Below are positions 11,464-23,685 of a DNA stretch of 64,000 nucleotides, piece after piece. Each line of letters starts with the position of its first letter. Positions within the stretch are counted from its first letter, which is position 1. A program made the position numbers and the translations under genes. The notes beneath the pieces were generated by a model. That model was not told where the DNA came from, did no database searches, and was given only the letters and a program-made list of their open reading frames with translations. Source of the stretch: Chlorella sorokiniana. Its lineage: Eukaryota; Chlorophyta; Trebouxiophyceae; Chlorellales; Chlorellaceae. Location: assembly GCA_025917655.1 (NCBI GenBank), contig CP084616.1, positions 124,001-188,000 on the forward strand. Direction: 5' to 3'.

Positions 11464-11825
11464 GCTAAGGCTCCTGCAGATCGTGAGAAGACAGGTAAGT
11501 CAGGCCCAACTGCAGCTGAAACTGCCACCGGATGCCGCCCTGCATTCGTCGAAATGGGGCCCCGAGTCGGCTGCGCACCCAGCAGTTGAGACGGCGAGTC
11601 GGGGCCTGGCAGGAGTTGCAGAATCACGCTCCGATCGACTACCTAGCTCCTGGGCCTGGAAAACGTCGACGGGGACGGCCGGCATCCCCTGTTTTGATAT
11701 CGGAGCGTACTGCAATGAGGTACTGCAGGTGAGGGTCTCGCTTCTGGCGATCATGCTACGCGCATTGAGCGATATCTGCACTTTAACAGAGTCAAAATCC
11801 CCCGATTTGGAGCCATCTGACCGAT
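11464..11825. promoter_or_regulatory. Shared divergent promoter region, repeat protein / CRTISO
   Basis: The 362 bases between the two start codons must carry both promoters and 5' leaders. The segment about 11740-11825 is more AT-rich than its surroundings. No TATA box or known motif was recognised. The assignment rests on geometry alone. Confidence 0.45.
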
Positions 11826-14800
11826 ATGGTTTCCTGCGCTGCAGCCTGCTGCGCCCAGCCGACTGGGCAACGGCTTGGTGCCGGCAGCAGGCGCACAACA
11901 GCCCTTGCATCGCCACAATCGGCCCGCCAGCAGCGCTTGGCACAGGCGCAACCGCGGCGGCAGGGACGACGTTCCCTGCCGGGCGGCGGCAGCGGCGGCG
12001 GCACCTCCCGCAGCGCAGGAGGCCTCCGCCAGCAGCGGCAGCGCCCCACAGACATCGAGTACGACGCGGTGGTCATCGGCAGCGGCATGGGCGGCCTGTC
12101 GACCGCTGCGCAGCTGGCGTCCAAGGGCGCCAAAGTGGTGGTGCTTGAGAAGTGCGCTCGCCGCCGACACTGCCCTGCGTGCTGAGGGGCTGGTCCACAC
12201 ACGCCCTGCTGCAGCACTCATCTCCTGTCAGATTTCGCCTGGCGGCGCATGATGAAACATCGTCCATCGTCCCCGCCGCCGCTCCCCGCCTCCTTGTCGC
12301 TCCCCTCTTCACCCCGCCGTACAGCCCTTCCACCCCGCGCAGGTACATCATCCCCGGCGGCTCGGCGGCCCACTTCCACCGCCAGGGCTTCACCTTTGAC
12401 GTCGGCTCCTCCATGATGTTCGGATTCGGCGACAAGGGCACCACCAACCTTATGACGCGCGCTGGCGGCGGTGGGCAAGCAGCTGGAGACGGTGCCTGAC
12501 CCCACCCAGATCCACTACCACCTGCCCCCGGGGCCGCGCCACCCCAGGTGGGCAAGCGCCTGCACCGCCAGCTTCACCGCGGAACCCCGCCGCTGGCTGC
12601 TGCGTGGAGGTGTTGTCGGGGGCATGAAGCGGGGGAGGGGGGGGGGGGTAGGCCCCTGCCGCAGCCACTATGTTGTGGGGACGCACGCTTGCCCAGCCCT
12701 GCCCCCGCGCCTGCCCGCCTTCCTGGCGCCGGCCTGCAGGGCTGGCAGGTCAAGGTGTGGCGCGACTACGATCGGTTTGTCGAGGACCTCACCGCCAAGT
12801 TCCCGCACGAGCGGGAGGGCATCCGGAAGCTGTACGACGAGTTCTGGAAGGTGGGGGAAGCTGCGCGGCGCATTTGGGCGACAGGGACGGGACTGGCACA
12901 CGCAGCCGCGCACCCAGCGCCTGCTTGCGACCGCCCCTGCGCATGGGCCTGCTGCCGCACCTGCAGCGACCGAGCGGTCCGCCGCCGCCTCCCGGCCCAA
13001 CTCTTTCCTGTGCCATTGCTGCCTGGAATCCAGCACCCACACCCCGTGCACCCCACCCTGTTGCTCAGGGTTTGTGGCTCTCGTCACAGCTTCAACACAG
13101 CTTCCCGCCCGCCACCCCGCAGGTCTTCAACGCCCTCAACTCCCTGGAGCTCAAGTCGCTGGAGGAGCCGCGCTACCTGCTGGGCCAGTTTGGGCGCAAC
13201 CCGCTGGCCTGCCTCACCCTCGCCTCCTGCGTGGCCGCCAACACGGGCGACGTCGCACGCAAGTGGATCAAGGTGGGAGCATGGAGTGGAGTGGCATGGG
13301 CGGGATGTGTCATTGACATCGCAGCTGGGAGGGGAAGGGGAGGCGGGGCGGCAGCTGTTTGGTGCGCGCAGCTGCTGCATCGCCGGCGGCGCGGGGACCA
13401 GAGGCGGGATGGGTGCGATCTCACTCGTTAGCGAGTCTGTGCTTGTGGTTGGCGCCGCCTGCGTGCCCAGACCACGCCGCCTGGGTTATGGTTTAAAGAG
13501 GTGCAGATAGTGAGGAGATCCAGTGTCGCCCCCCTCTTCTCCCCGTCCAGGACCCCGAGCTGCTGCGCTTTGTGGACCTGGAGTGCTTCCTGTGGTCCAC
13601 CGTGTCCGCCGACCTCACCCCCTCATCAACGCCGGCATGGTCTTCTGCGACCGCCACTACGGCGGCATCAACTACCCGGTGAGGGGGAAGGGCGGAGGAG
13701 TGTGTGTGGGCTGGGTCCCCGGGCGGGTGGGGAAGGGACACTAGTGCCCGGCGTGCAGCGGGGGCGGGGACGGAAGGGCGGGCCCTGTATCGCTCGGGGG
13801 GGCTTTGTTGGGCGGCGCGCTTCACAGCCCAGCCGGACATGCCCTCTGGGCTGGCAGCCTCCCTTTGAGAGGTTGACCTGGCACTGCGGCGGCTGGATGG
13901 GCCTTTCAGACTGTCATTTGCTGCCTCCGCGCTGCAGGTGGGGGCGTGGGCCGCATCCCAGAGGTGATGGCGGAGGGCATCCGGGAGCACGGGTCGTACG
14001 TGGAGTACAAGTGCAACGTCAAGGTACCGCTGTACCGCTGTACCGCTGCTGGGCTGTGGTGTGCCAGGGCTGCCGCCGCCATCATGCCTGCAGAGCATGG
14101 CCGAGCGTGCGGCCCATGCCCGGTGCCCCCTTGCCCTGCCGACATGCCCCCATCTGGCCCCCGCCGCCCCGTGCTGCAGGAAATCATTGTGGAGGGCAGC
14201 GGGGAGGAGGCGCGAGCGGTGGGTGTACGGCTAGCAGACGGACGGGTGTTCAGGTGGGCATGGCCCGCGCTGCGGGAGGTGGGCGCTGAGCCGGCCTGAT
14301 GAATTTTCCCTGTTGTGCGGCCAGCAAGCTAACAGAACCAGGGCTGACCTGCTTGGCTGCATCGCTGCGATACCTCCACACTGTGCTGTGTGTCACCTCG
14401 CACACCCCTGCTTTGTTCCGCAACCCGCAGGGGCAAGACGGTAGTCAGCAACGCCACGCGGTGGGACACCTTTGAGGGGATGATCGGCGAGGACAAGCTG
14501 CCAGAGTCAGGTGGGCAGCTGGGGAAGTAGGCGTCCTCCCTTGCTGGTGTTGCGCCTGCAAAGCGTTCTGACTGCTCGACGGCTGCAGCACTTGGTTCAG
14601 TAACAAGCCGGGACCGTTGCGCCAGTCATGCTGGGCATACATGTGTTTCTTGCATGGCAATCAATGGCCGCCTTGTTTGTGTACCGCAGAGAAGCTGTTC
14701 CGGCAGCGGTACAAGAAGGCCCCCTCCTTCCTGTCCATCCACATGGGCATCAACGCCGACGTGCTGCCCCCGGCTCCGGTGAGCCCTCGACTGCCTGCTG

Positions 14801-16287
14801 CCCAGCCAGCCGCTGGGCGGCCCTCACAAAAGGCGCTCGGCGAGCTGGCGCTTTGCTGCCCTGCTGCAATGGTGTTGCAGCGTTGCACCTGGGGCCCCTG
14901 CCGGTGCCCTTCCCTGGCAGAGGCGAATTATGGCTGCTCCCGCGCACGCTTGCCCCCTGTACCTCGTCCCCCTCCCTGCACCCCTTACGCATCGTCACTA
15001 CATGCAAAGTTGGGGCGAGCTCCTCGCCCTACCCTTGCCGCTGCCCTCTGCTGCCCGACCTCCGTCCTCCTTGGGCCGCCCGCCCCTGCTGCCGCAGAGT
15101 GCCACCAGATCATTGTGGAGGAGTGGGAGCGCATGGAGGAGCCGCACGGCACGCTGTTTGTGTCCATCCCCTCCCTGCTGGACCCCTCCCTCTGCCCCCG
15201 GCACACACACCTTCCACGCCTTCACGTGCGCCGCGGGCCGGCCTGCGGGGGCTGGCCTGGCTGGGGGAGCGGGCGGCATGCCATTCAGGGTTGGGGGGCT
15301 GGGGGCAGGAGGGAGGGGGAGCTCGCCAATCAAACTTCCTCTCTGGCGGCACCAGAAAGAAGCTGCAACCCCTGTGCTGGCCCTGCTCCTGCGCATGGCC
15401 CTCCTGCCCCGGCTGCCCACCCACCCCACCGACACGCTGCCAGCACCACACAGTTTTCGCCAAGGACGGGAGCACTCCTCCCACCCCAACCCCACCTCTG
15501 CAGGCCTGACTGGATTGACAACTGGAGTGGGCTGGAGCGAACGGATTACGAAAAAGAAGAAGGAGGAGGTGGCGGATGCGCTCGTGGCGCGACTGGAAAA
15601 GGTCTTCCCTGGCCTCAAGGCTGGCACGATCTTCAGGCGGGTGCTGGGGGCAGTGGTGGCGGGCAGGATCAGCGGCGGGAAGGGCAGGCTTGTGATGACG
15701 GCGCGGGCTGGGAGCAGGCGCCACCTGAGGCACAGAGACAGGCTGTGCGGCGGCTGTGTGCCCTGCTGAGCCGAGCTCCCCGCTGGTGCCGACACTCTTG
15801 CCCCCGGCTGTGTGCTTCCAAATTACTTTTCCTGCAGGGAGGTGGGCACCCCACGCACCCACCGCCGCTTTTGAACCGCACCGACGGCTCCTACGGGCCC
15901 ATCCCCTCGCGCCGCCCGCTGGGCATGCTGTCCATGCCCTTCAACCGTACCGCGTTGAAGGGGCTGTACTGCGTGGGCGACTCCACGTTCCCTGGGCAGG
16001 GCGTGAATGCGGGTGAGGCGCGGGGACGGAAGGGCAGGGAGTGGGGAGGAGGGTGCCAGCCTGTCCTTTCCTACCTAAACCCCCTCCCAGCCCATCCAGC
16101 CGGAATCCTGCACCTCTTCACTTTGCGGCTACCTTGTCACCCACCGTTTCTTTATCCCCCTGCAGTCGTTTTCTCCGGCTTCGGCTGCGCCCACCGTGTG
16201 CTGTGCGACCTGGGCAGGGAGCCCACGCTGCCCGGCATCGACGAGGGCTTCAACGCCCTGCTGGCGGCGGTGCGCGACCGCTCCTGA
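11826..16287 (+). CDS. CRTISO: Carotenoid isomerase (prolycopene isomerase)
   Basis: Plastid FAD-dependent enzyme that converts tetra-cis-lycopene to all-trans-lycopene. After an about 75-residue Arg/Ala/Ser-rich transit peptide comes the dinucleotide-binding motif [14 protein letters not shown] (about 12073), then [14 protein letters not shown] across intron 1 (12152-12342) and [15 protein letters not shown]. Further blocks match CRTISO in order: [104 protein letters not shown] and FPGQGVNA. About 13 exons. Two frame breaks lie in conserved sequence: 12453-12465 ([14 protein letters not shown] context, two bases short in a GC run) and 13618-13622 ([10 protein letters not shown] context, one C short). 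Both look like consensus errors. Stop at 16285-16287. Confidence 0.93.
14020..14046 (+). repeat. Three tandem GTACCGCT units at a CRTISO splice donor
   Basis: Immediately after the exon ending CNVK (TGCAACGTCAAG) the intron opens with GTACCGCTGTACCGCTGTAC. The first unit forms the 5' splice site itself. The same octamer TGTACCGC recurs at several 3' splice sites elsewhere in the window. Confidence 0.6.
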
Positions 16288-17166
16288 GAGCGTTGCGGTG
16301 AGCTCCTGGCGGCGCCGCCCGGCCGCTTCCAAGGCGGCATCCTGGTGTGCACCCTCTTCTGGGACGCCGCGGGCAGCTCGCTCCAGCTGCCGCCAGGGAG
16401 GCCCGCAGCGCTGCCCAGCAGCAGCAGCAGCAACAGCAGCAGTAGCAGCAGCAGCAGCAGACTGAACCCTTGCCAACATCAGTCGACTGAGCGCATGAGA
16501 GCGGTGGTAGCCTATTCTTGGCGTCATACATTCTGTACACGCAACAGTTGAACAACAAGAGGAATTAATATACAGTAAGATGAGGAGGCAGCTGGCACAG
16601 CTGGTGGGCGTGCAGGAAAAAACTCGCTAAATGTGGCGGTGCCGTTTTCCGTCACCGATGTTGCTGCGCACGGCGCCACCAACAGAGACCGTCAGTGACT
16701 GTACCACTGTAATCGAGTTTCAGATTGTGCCTGGACGCTCACATCTCTGTCATGTGATTGACGCACGGTGCAGGAGGCACCGCAGCTTGGGTGGAGCAGC
16801 CTCAGGTGGAGACGGCGCAGGCGCCGTGGCGGCGCTCCTGCTCCTGGCCCTCCTGCTTGTGGAAACGCGGAAATGCCCTGCGGATTCTTTTTATTCTCCA
16901 TGCAATGTCTTATCAAGGCTCAGACTCGAGACAGCGGGTTTGCAAGGGTTGTGCAGGCCGGCGACAGGTGAAAGTTGGGAGCGGCGGCGGGTTGGGATTT
17001 ATATTATAATCAATTCTATTCGGAAAGCCATACAATGCGGAGAAAGACAGTCAGAAGCCCTCCTAGGTTGCCTGCCAGGCGGGCTTGCCGGGGTCGCATG
17101 GCCCCTCTTAGGCCGCTCCCCCGCCTGCTTCTGTCCTTTGGGCAGTGGACGAGCCCATCCGTCACC
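16288..17166. other. 3' flank of CRTISO and upstream region of RPL4
   Basis: Contains a CAG/CAA/TAG trinucleotide stretch at about 16418-16462, beyond the CRTISO stop. Nearer RPL4 an AT-rich element, TTTATATTATAATCAATTC, lies at about 16999-17017, some 150-165 bases before the RPL4 start; it could be a TATA-like element. No coding exon is supported. Confidence 0.5.
16412..16462 (+). repeat. CAG-type trinucleotide repeat in the CRTISO 3' flank
   Basis: About 15 units, mostly CAG with single CAA and TAG interruptions. It lies about 125 bases after the CRTISO stop, so it is probably in the 3' untranslated region. The interruptions argue against recent rapid expansion. Confidence 0.8.
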
Positions 17167-20100
17167 ATGGCGTCCCGCCCTCTCCTGAGCGTCTTCGATG
17201 GCGAGGCGGCCGTCGAGCAGGCAAGCGGGGCGGGGAGCATGTGGTGGGCAGCATGGCGGCCGCTGCCTATTTCAACAGCACGTCCACAGGTTGTTGACAC
17301 ATTGGGCATCCAGCGCTGGCCCGTATGGGTCGGTAGCCCACCGCCAGCCCAGCATCGATCGGCCATGCAGCGCTTTCTGGCCCCTGCCCGGTCCGTCAGC
17401 TGCCACAGAGACTGGTTGTCGACTGTCAGCGTCAGCCGGACAGGCGTCAGCGCCGCACTTGCCGCCGGCATGGTGGCCAGCCTTGCGCCTCGCACTCTGG
17501 GGTGCTGCCAGCGCTCTGATCAGCTACACGGCGACCAATGTTGCGTACAGCGAGCGCTGCGGCACCAGCGTCTATCCAGCACTGCTGGCTGTGCCATGCC
17601 GCCGTTGGCTAGCAGCTGGGGTTCCAACCGGCAGCACAGCCTTGATTTACATGGGAGTCGAGCTGTGGGATGGCAGGCCTTTTAGTGAAGCGCACAGGGT
17701 GCAGCCGTTTCACTGCAGCCGGCTTTCGGCGCAGCCCCCACGTCCCTGCCACCGTGTGCTGAGCTGCATCCGCCATCCCCGCCCGGCCCGCAGGTGGCGC
17801 TGCCCGCAGTGTTTGCGGCGCCCATCCGCTCCGACATCGTCCAGACGGTGCACACCCACATGGCCAAGAACCACCGCCAGGCGTACGCCGTGATGGCCAA
17901 GGCCGGCCACCAGACGGCGGCCGAGTCGTGGGGCACTGGCCGCGCCGTGTCGCGTATCCCTCGTGTGCCCGGTGGCGGCACCCACCGCGCCGGTGAGCCG
18001 CAGCTCCTGTCTTAGTCTTAGCTGCTGCCAGGGAACATGAAGGGGGTGCTACGGTGTGCTGCCAGCACGCGTGTGCGCTGTCGGCGCTCGGAGCGGCAGC
18101 GCTGGCATCGGGCGCAGCCAACGCAGCATGTGACGTCGCTGGCAGCCAGCTCTAGAGGCATGAGAGGGCTGCTACCCACAGAACGGCCTGATCCTTTTCC
18201 ACGGCACATTATCTCATTGCCAGAGGCGGCAGCAGGAGTGCGCGTGCGCAGCTGCCGATGGGGCAGCCGGCGCATTGAGGCCGCTGCCCTGCCCAGCCAG
18301 CCAGCCGCAGAACGTGGCAGCCTCCGCGCTGTGCTCTGGCCAGCGCCCACTGTCCCCGCCCATCAGCCCCTCCCCTTCATCACCCCGCCAGCCTCCAACG
18401 CCTGCATCGCCGCCGGTCTCCCTCTCTGTCTGCAGGCCAGGGTGCCTTCGGCAACATGTGCCGTGGCGGCCACATGTACGCCCCCACCAAGACCTGGCGC
18501 CGCTGGCACCGCAAGATCAACGTGAACCAGAAGCGCTACGCCGTGGTCAGCGCTCTGGCGGCCTCCGCCCTGCCCGCCCTGGTCATGGCTCGCGGCCACA
18601 AGATCGAGGCGGTGCCGGAGGTGCCCCTGGTTGTCTCCGACGGCGCCGGTGAGCACAAAAGCGGACAAATGGGAGGGAGGAGGGCTGCGCGTGCCACAAG
18701 TTTTGGTCCTTGCATTGCGTTCCGCTTGCCCCCTCTCCTCTCGGCCTTCCCTCTTTGCCGCCGCGGCGGAGCTGGGCGCCACTGCTGGCCTCGGCCCAGC
18801 GACGGCGACCACAGCATGCAGCTGGGCAGCATGCGGGGGCAGGCCGTGGCAGCGCTGTGAGCTGCTGCATCCCTGCCGACGTATTCACAGCTGGGGCGGG
18901 CAGCGGCGGCAAAGCCTGCAGCAGCAGTGACAGCAGGCGCCAGGCGTCAGTGGCAGGCTGCAGTACAGTGCCTCAGGTTCAGGCAAATACAGATGCCGCT
19001 CTTACAAGCGCTTCCTTTGGCAGCATCACAGTCTAATTGAGAATCAGCTGCGCAGTGCATCACCTGGCCAGGGCCGCTCCAAGGCAGCCTGCCAGCAACC
19101 CGGCCAGCGACCCTATTGTCCGCCTTGCCTCCTCCCTCGTTCCTTCCAGCCGCCCCTTCCACTGCCCCTGCCTGTGCTGTATCCTGCTCACCAGAGCGCC
19201 ATTCCGCCGTGCCGCAGAGTCTCTCACCAAGACCAAGGCCGCCGTGGAGCTGCTGAAGAAGGTGGGCGCCCTGGCCGACGTGGAGAAGGCGGCGGCGTCC
19301 AAGAACCTGCGCCGCGGCAAGGGCAAGATGCGCAACCGGCGGTACGTGCAGCGCAAGGGCCCCCTGGTCATCTACGGCTCCGACTCCGGCATCAGGTGTG
19401 TGTGTGTGTGGTGTGTGTGTGTGGGGGCGCCCGGCGAGAAAGAGGTGCTGCCACACAAGGCGGGGCAGGGCCAGCGGGCGGCAGGGGTCCTATGCAGGGT
19501 GCTGCGCTGCCTGCGATATGCGCTGCCTCACACCCTCGGCATCCCACCCACTCCCGCGCTTGCCTGCCTGCCTTTCTAGTCTTTGTCCCCAACGCACAGC
19601 TAGCAATGGCAGCCGCGCTTTTGCAACCCGGTTTTGCAACCCGGAACCTCTGTAGCAACATGTCAGTCTGATCCTCTCGCGTTCCCCGCCCCCTGTGCAG
19701 CCGCGCCTTCCGCAACCTGCCTGGCGTGGAGGTCTGCTCCGTGGAGCGCCTCAACCTGCTGCAGCTGGCGCCCGGCGGCCACCTGGGCCGCTTCTGCATC
19801 TGGACCAAGTCCGCGGTGGAGAAGCTGGACAGCATCTTCGGTGAGATGGGCTTGTCGATTGTGATTTAATATTGCGCGTGCTCTCTGGCCGAGCTGGGTG
19901 GCATGACGCAAGTCCGCTCAAAAGAGTGCAGATGCCCTTCCCTGCTGCTTTTCTCCGGCTGCCCTGCCCTGTGCAACGGCATGCCGTTCTTTGCCCGCCC
20001 ACCCCTCCACCACCGCCACCACCACTCGCGCTGAACATGCCCTCACCCCCTGTGGTATCTCGGACTGTCCCTGCAGGCACCACCGAGACCGCGTCCGAGC

Positions 20101-20890
20101 AGAAGAAGGGCTACAAGCTGCCGCGCCACATCATGGCCAACGGCGACCTCGCCCGCCTCATCAACAGGTGCGTCACGGCTTTCTCCGCCTGCTGCGCTGG
20201 CTCGCACGGCTGGGGCACCAGCCCTGCAACTCATTTGGCCTGCATCCGCGGCACGCGGACGCCCCTCTTTGTCCCATGCGCCCACCAGGGCCCCTCAGCT
20301 TTCCCTCACATTCTCCCTCCCGGCCGCCCTCTGCTCCTCCCCCTGCAGCGACGAGATCCAGTCGGTGGTGCAGCCGCAGAAGGGTGTCCCGCACGCGCGC
20401 CCCGCTGAAGAAGAACCCGCTGCGCAACCTGGGCGCGCTGCTCAAGCTCAACCCGTACGCCAAGGCCGCGCGCCGCGCCGAGCTGCTGGCCGCCACGAAG
20501 CGCGCCGAGGCCAAGGCCAAGCGCCTGGAGGCCGCCCGCAAGGAGCGCTCGGGCGTGAAGAAGGTGTCCAAGGCTTTCTACAACACCATGACCACCGAGT
20601 CGGGTGGGTGCCGGGCCGGCGGCGATGCCCGCGTGCGATGGGGCGGGGGCGCCGCGGGCGCGGCCGCCTGCCTGGGCCCGACGCGCTGCTTGTACCGCGC
20701 TTTGACGCCAGCCGCTGCCCAGTTCAGGGCCGCCTGTTGAGGGGGCTGATGTGCCCTGGCTTGTACCCCCATTGAGCTCCTGGCCGCTGCCCGCTCTGCC
20801 CTCTGCTAAACTGTCCCATCGCCGCCCCCTGCAGACTACGTTGGCGAGGACTACGAGGTGTTTTCGTCGTGGCTGGGCACCACCCAGTGA
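17167..20890 (+). CDS. RPL4: Cytosolic ribosomal protein L4 (uL4)
   Basis: Large-subunit protein lining the exit tunnel. Exons: 17167-17220, 17794-17992, 18436-18648, 19218-19395, 19701-19840, 20077-20167, 20349-20603 and 20835-20890, about 394 residues, normal for the family. Diagnostic blocks: [126 protein letters not shown] and [20 protein letters not shown]. Intron 1 uses a GC donor. One surplus G at 20382-20384 breaks the frame between SVVQPQK and APLKKNP; total exon length is one base over a multiple of three, as that predicts. The C-terminus [18 protein letters not shown] is algal-specific as far as I recall. TGTAA at 21012-21016 is a likely polyadenylation signal. Confidence 0.96.
17221..17793 (+). 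other. GC-AG intron 1 of RPL4
   Basis: The donor is GTCGAGCAG|GCAAGC and the acceptor GGCCCGCAG. Flanking exons join in phase 0 as [20 protein letters not shown], matching the RPL4 N-terminus. A first intron right after the first 18 codons is typical for ribosomal protein genes. Confidence 0.8.
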
Positions 20891-21346
20891 GCGGCTTCGT
20901 CGTCGCTCTGCTGGGTGCTGGAGGGGTGGCCCGGCTGCGCGCTGCGACGGCTGGGCCACCGCCTCTGCCCTGCACATTCAGCTGCCCCTTGAGGCTGGCT
21001 TGGTATCGCAGTGTAACACACATTCTCGCAGTGCCGTCGGCCAAGAGAGCAAGGCACAGCGGTGGACACTGTGATGTGCTGGCTGTGTGCGTAGCATGGC
21101 AGGACATGGCAGCTGACCGTGGAGGGTTGCGGATGCTCAGAGCCCTTTGGCGATATTCGGACGAAAAGGAGCGCTGCAAACAGCGTCCGAGAGACATTGC
21201 CTCCACTCGAGACAGCGGCCGCCCGTTCTGTGTTCGACCCGGGAGTTGCCTGGCGATGCGCTCAGGCTAAAGTCGGAGACCGCGCCGGGTCCTGCTGTCT
21301 CAGTCGCCCTTCAATCTCTCCCCGCTTCAGGCACACGCAGAACGCC
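20891..21346. other. Gap between RPL4 and PsbQ
   Basis: Carries the RPL4 3' untranslated region, with TGTAA at 21012-21016, and the PsbQ promoter and leader. No exon or repeat was recognised in it. Confidence 0.5.
21012..21016 (+). terminator. Likely RPL4 polyadenylation signal TGTAA
   Basis: TGTAA is the usual chlorophyte poly(A) signal and lies about 120 bases after the RPL4 stop. No cleavage site can be placed. Confidence 0.5.
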
Positions 21347-23052
21347 ATGCAGACCGCCGTTGCGCAGAAGGCAAGCTGGGGGCAGGGCTTCCCATGTTGG
21401 GATCAGCTCGAGTGTGTTCTGGGGAGCTGTAACATGGCAATCTCGAGTGCCGGATCGGCGTTACAACTGTCCCTTGGCAGCCGGGCCCCTGTAAGCCAGC
21501 CCAGCGCCGGGTAGACGCGGGCCCTATCTCACCCTTATGCTGCCCGCCCCCTCTCCCGCCCCGCAGGCCTTCGCCGGCCAGGCCGTGCGTGCCGGTGAGC
21601 TCAGTTTATCAGCTGCAAGGGGGCCACATGCTGCGCAGCCCTTGCTTGCGAGGAGGCGGCGGCACACGCCCTGCCGCGCTCAGCTCCCTGCGCTCGCTTC
21701 TGGGTCGGCAATGACTAACCCCTCTTCTGCCTTCCCTTTTCTGTGCAGCCGCCCCTACCCAGCGCGCTGCCCGGTGAGCGACGGTCCGAGCCCCTTGCAA
21801 CAGCCACCTCTGCTAGCGCTGCAGCGCTCGGGGAAACGCAGCAGAGAGCCACAGCAGCCGGGCAGGCGCACCTGGCAGTTAGACAGTCCTGGAGGAGCCC
21901 GCACGCGTGCCGTAGGCTAAAGCCATTCACGGTCTCCGCGCTTTCTTCCGACCCTTCATTCGCCCTGCTTTCTCTCTCTTTGGTCCTGCAGCTCCGCCAT
22001 GGTGGTGCGTGCCTCTGGCGAGGAGAGCCGCCGCGCGGTGCTGGGCGGCATGCTGGCGGGCGTGGTGGCCCTGACCGCTGGCTCCGCGCAGGCGCTGGAC
22101 CTGATTGACGACCGCGCCGCCCGCTCCAAGGGCTTTGACATCATGTGAGCTGCCCTCTTAGGGGCTCGGGGTGCCGGTCGTGCAGAAGCTGGCCGCCCCT
22201 TACAAGACTGCATGACAGCGGGGCGGCCAAGCAATCTTGGAATGGCGTTTTGCTGGGTTTAAAACCGTGCATCCTGCCTTGCCGTGGCTCTGCACGCTCA
22301 GCCTTGTGTGTCATCCACCATCCCCCCCCTCCACAGCCCCCCACACACACGCTTAAGGGCCTCACCCCTCCCTGATCCTGTCTGTTAACTTCCCTCCTTC
22401 CTCCCCTCCCCCGGCAGCTACGAGGCCCGCGACCTGGACCTGGACCAGCGCGTGCGCGACGGCCTGTCCCAGGTGCGCGAGAACCTGGACGTGGCCAAGA
22501 ACCGCATCAAGGAGAGCGAGAAGCGCATCGACTCCACCCTGCCCAACTACATCTCCAAGGGCTACTGGTGAGGGAGGGGGAGGGCTGTGGCTGTGCTGGG
22601 CTGGGCTGCTTGGCGCCATACACTGCAGTCAGGCTTGGCAGTCCCTTTGCGGCGCCCATTCTTTAGCTACCTGCTGGCTGCATCTTTGCGTCGCTCTGAG
22701 CCCTCGCGGGCAACCATCACCCCATTCACCCACCCGGCTGTCCTCCCGGCCTGCCTGCGATGGCCAAACCGGAACCTGGATCTGACCCGCCCCATTCCTT
22801 CCTCGTGTGTCCAGGACCGAGGGCCGCAACGAGCTGCGCCGCCAGATCGGCACCCTGCGCTTTGACATCAACGCGGTTGCGGACACCCTGCCCAAGGCCG
22901 CCAAGAAGGACGTGCTGGCTGCCAAGGACGACTTCCTTGCCGCCGTCGACAAGCTGGACTATGCGATGCGCAAGAAGAACGGCGATGCCGCCTCCAAGGC
23001 CCTGGACCAGACCCGCGCCACCCTGGACGCTGTGATCGCCAAGCTGGCGTGA
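21347..23052 (+). CDS. psbQ: Photosystem II extrinsic protein PsbQ (OEE3)
   Basis: Thylakoid-lumen subunit stabilising the oxygen-evolving complex. Exons: 21347-21370, 21567-21594, 21749-21773, 21992-22144, 22418-22567 and 22815-23052; they sum to exactly 206 codons with no frame break. The N-terminus is bipartite: stromal transit residues (MQTAVAQKAFAGQAVRAAAP...), then SRRAVLGGMLAGVVALTAGS ending AQA, a twin-arginine lumen signal with an AxA cleavage site. The mature part (IIYEARDLDLDQRVRDGL, RIKESEKRIDSTL, YWTEGRNELRRQIGTLRFDI, KKDVLAAKDDFLAAVDKLDY) aligns by memory with Chlamydomonas PSBQ along its whole four-helix bundle. Three introns fall within the short transit peptide and the first of them has a GC donor. 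TGTAA at 23424-23428 is a plausible poly(A) signal. Confidence 0.95.
21371..21566 (+). other. GC-AG intron 1 of psbQ
   Basis: Exon 1 (eight codons, MQTAVAQK) ends CAGAAG and is followed by GCAAGC; the acceptor is CCCCGCAG. Phase 0 on both sides. The whole transcript is in frame only with this junction. Confidence 0.75.
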
Positions 23053-23685
23053 GCTGGCGCAAAGCCAGCCCGAGGGCAGTGCCGGCAGCGGGCGATGGCG
23101 ACGTCGCCCTGCTGACCACTGTCCCGGATCATTCCTGCATGCCTGATGCGCCAGCATCCGGCACGCAGCCTTGAGAGCGGGGGGACCCCCTCCTGCGCCA
23201 GATTTTTGGTCGTACCCCAACCTCCCTTTTACCTTGGTGGGTCAGTCCACTGGCCGGGCGGTGCGCTTCCGTCCCGCAGCGCCCGCTCTTGCCCGCAGCA
23301 GCTGCAGCCTTTCACTCCTTGTAGGTTCCCTTCACTCCTTTGGCCCAGCCACCCCAGGCGGCGGGGCTGGCGGGCGTGTGCTTTTCACACCAGACCGTCT
23401 GATGTATACTGCACAGCTTGCTGTGTAACGAGAAGAAAATTGAGCAATGTGGGCATGGCAACGGACACTGTCAAGTTGCATAACAAAGGACTCAGGGAAG
23501 CATTCTCAAGCGTTCGGGCAGCGCCGGGCCACCACGAGATGTACCTCTTGCCGTCCTGCTGCTCCAGCCTCAGGATGCCCGAAGCAGCCTGATCGCATCG
23601 GAACTGCAAGCTTGAGGCCACAGATCGTCTGCAGGAGCATCCCTGCCCTGTCAGGCCGCCGCAACTACCCCCGCCACGGGGCTCT
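23053..23685. other. Gap between psbQ and the twin-CX9C gene
   Basis: Carries the psbQ 3' untranslated region with TGTAA at 23424-23428, and about 250 bases of upstream sequence for the next gene. Nothing else was recognised. Confidence 0.5.
23424..23428 (+). terminator. Likely psbQ polyadenylation signal TGTAA
   Basis: TGTAA about 375 bases after the psbQ stop. The distance is long but within what chlorophyte transcripts show. Confidence 0.4.
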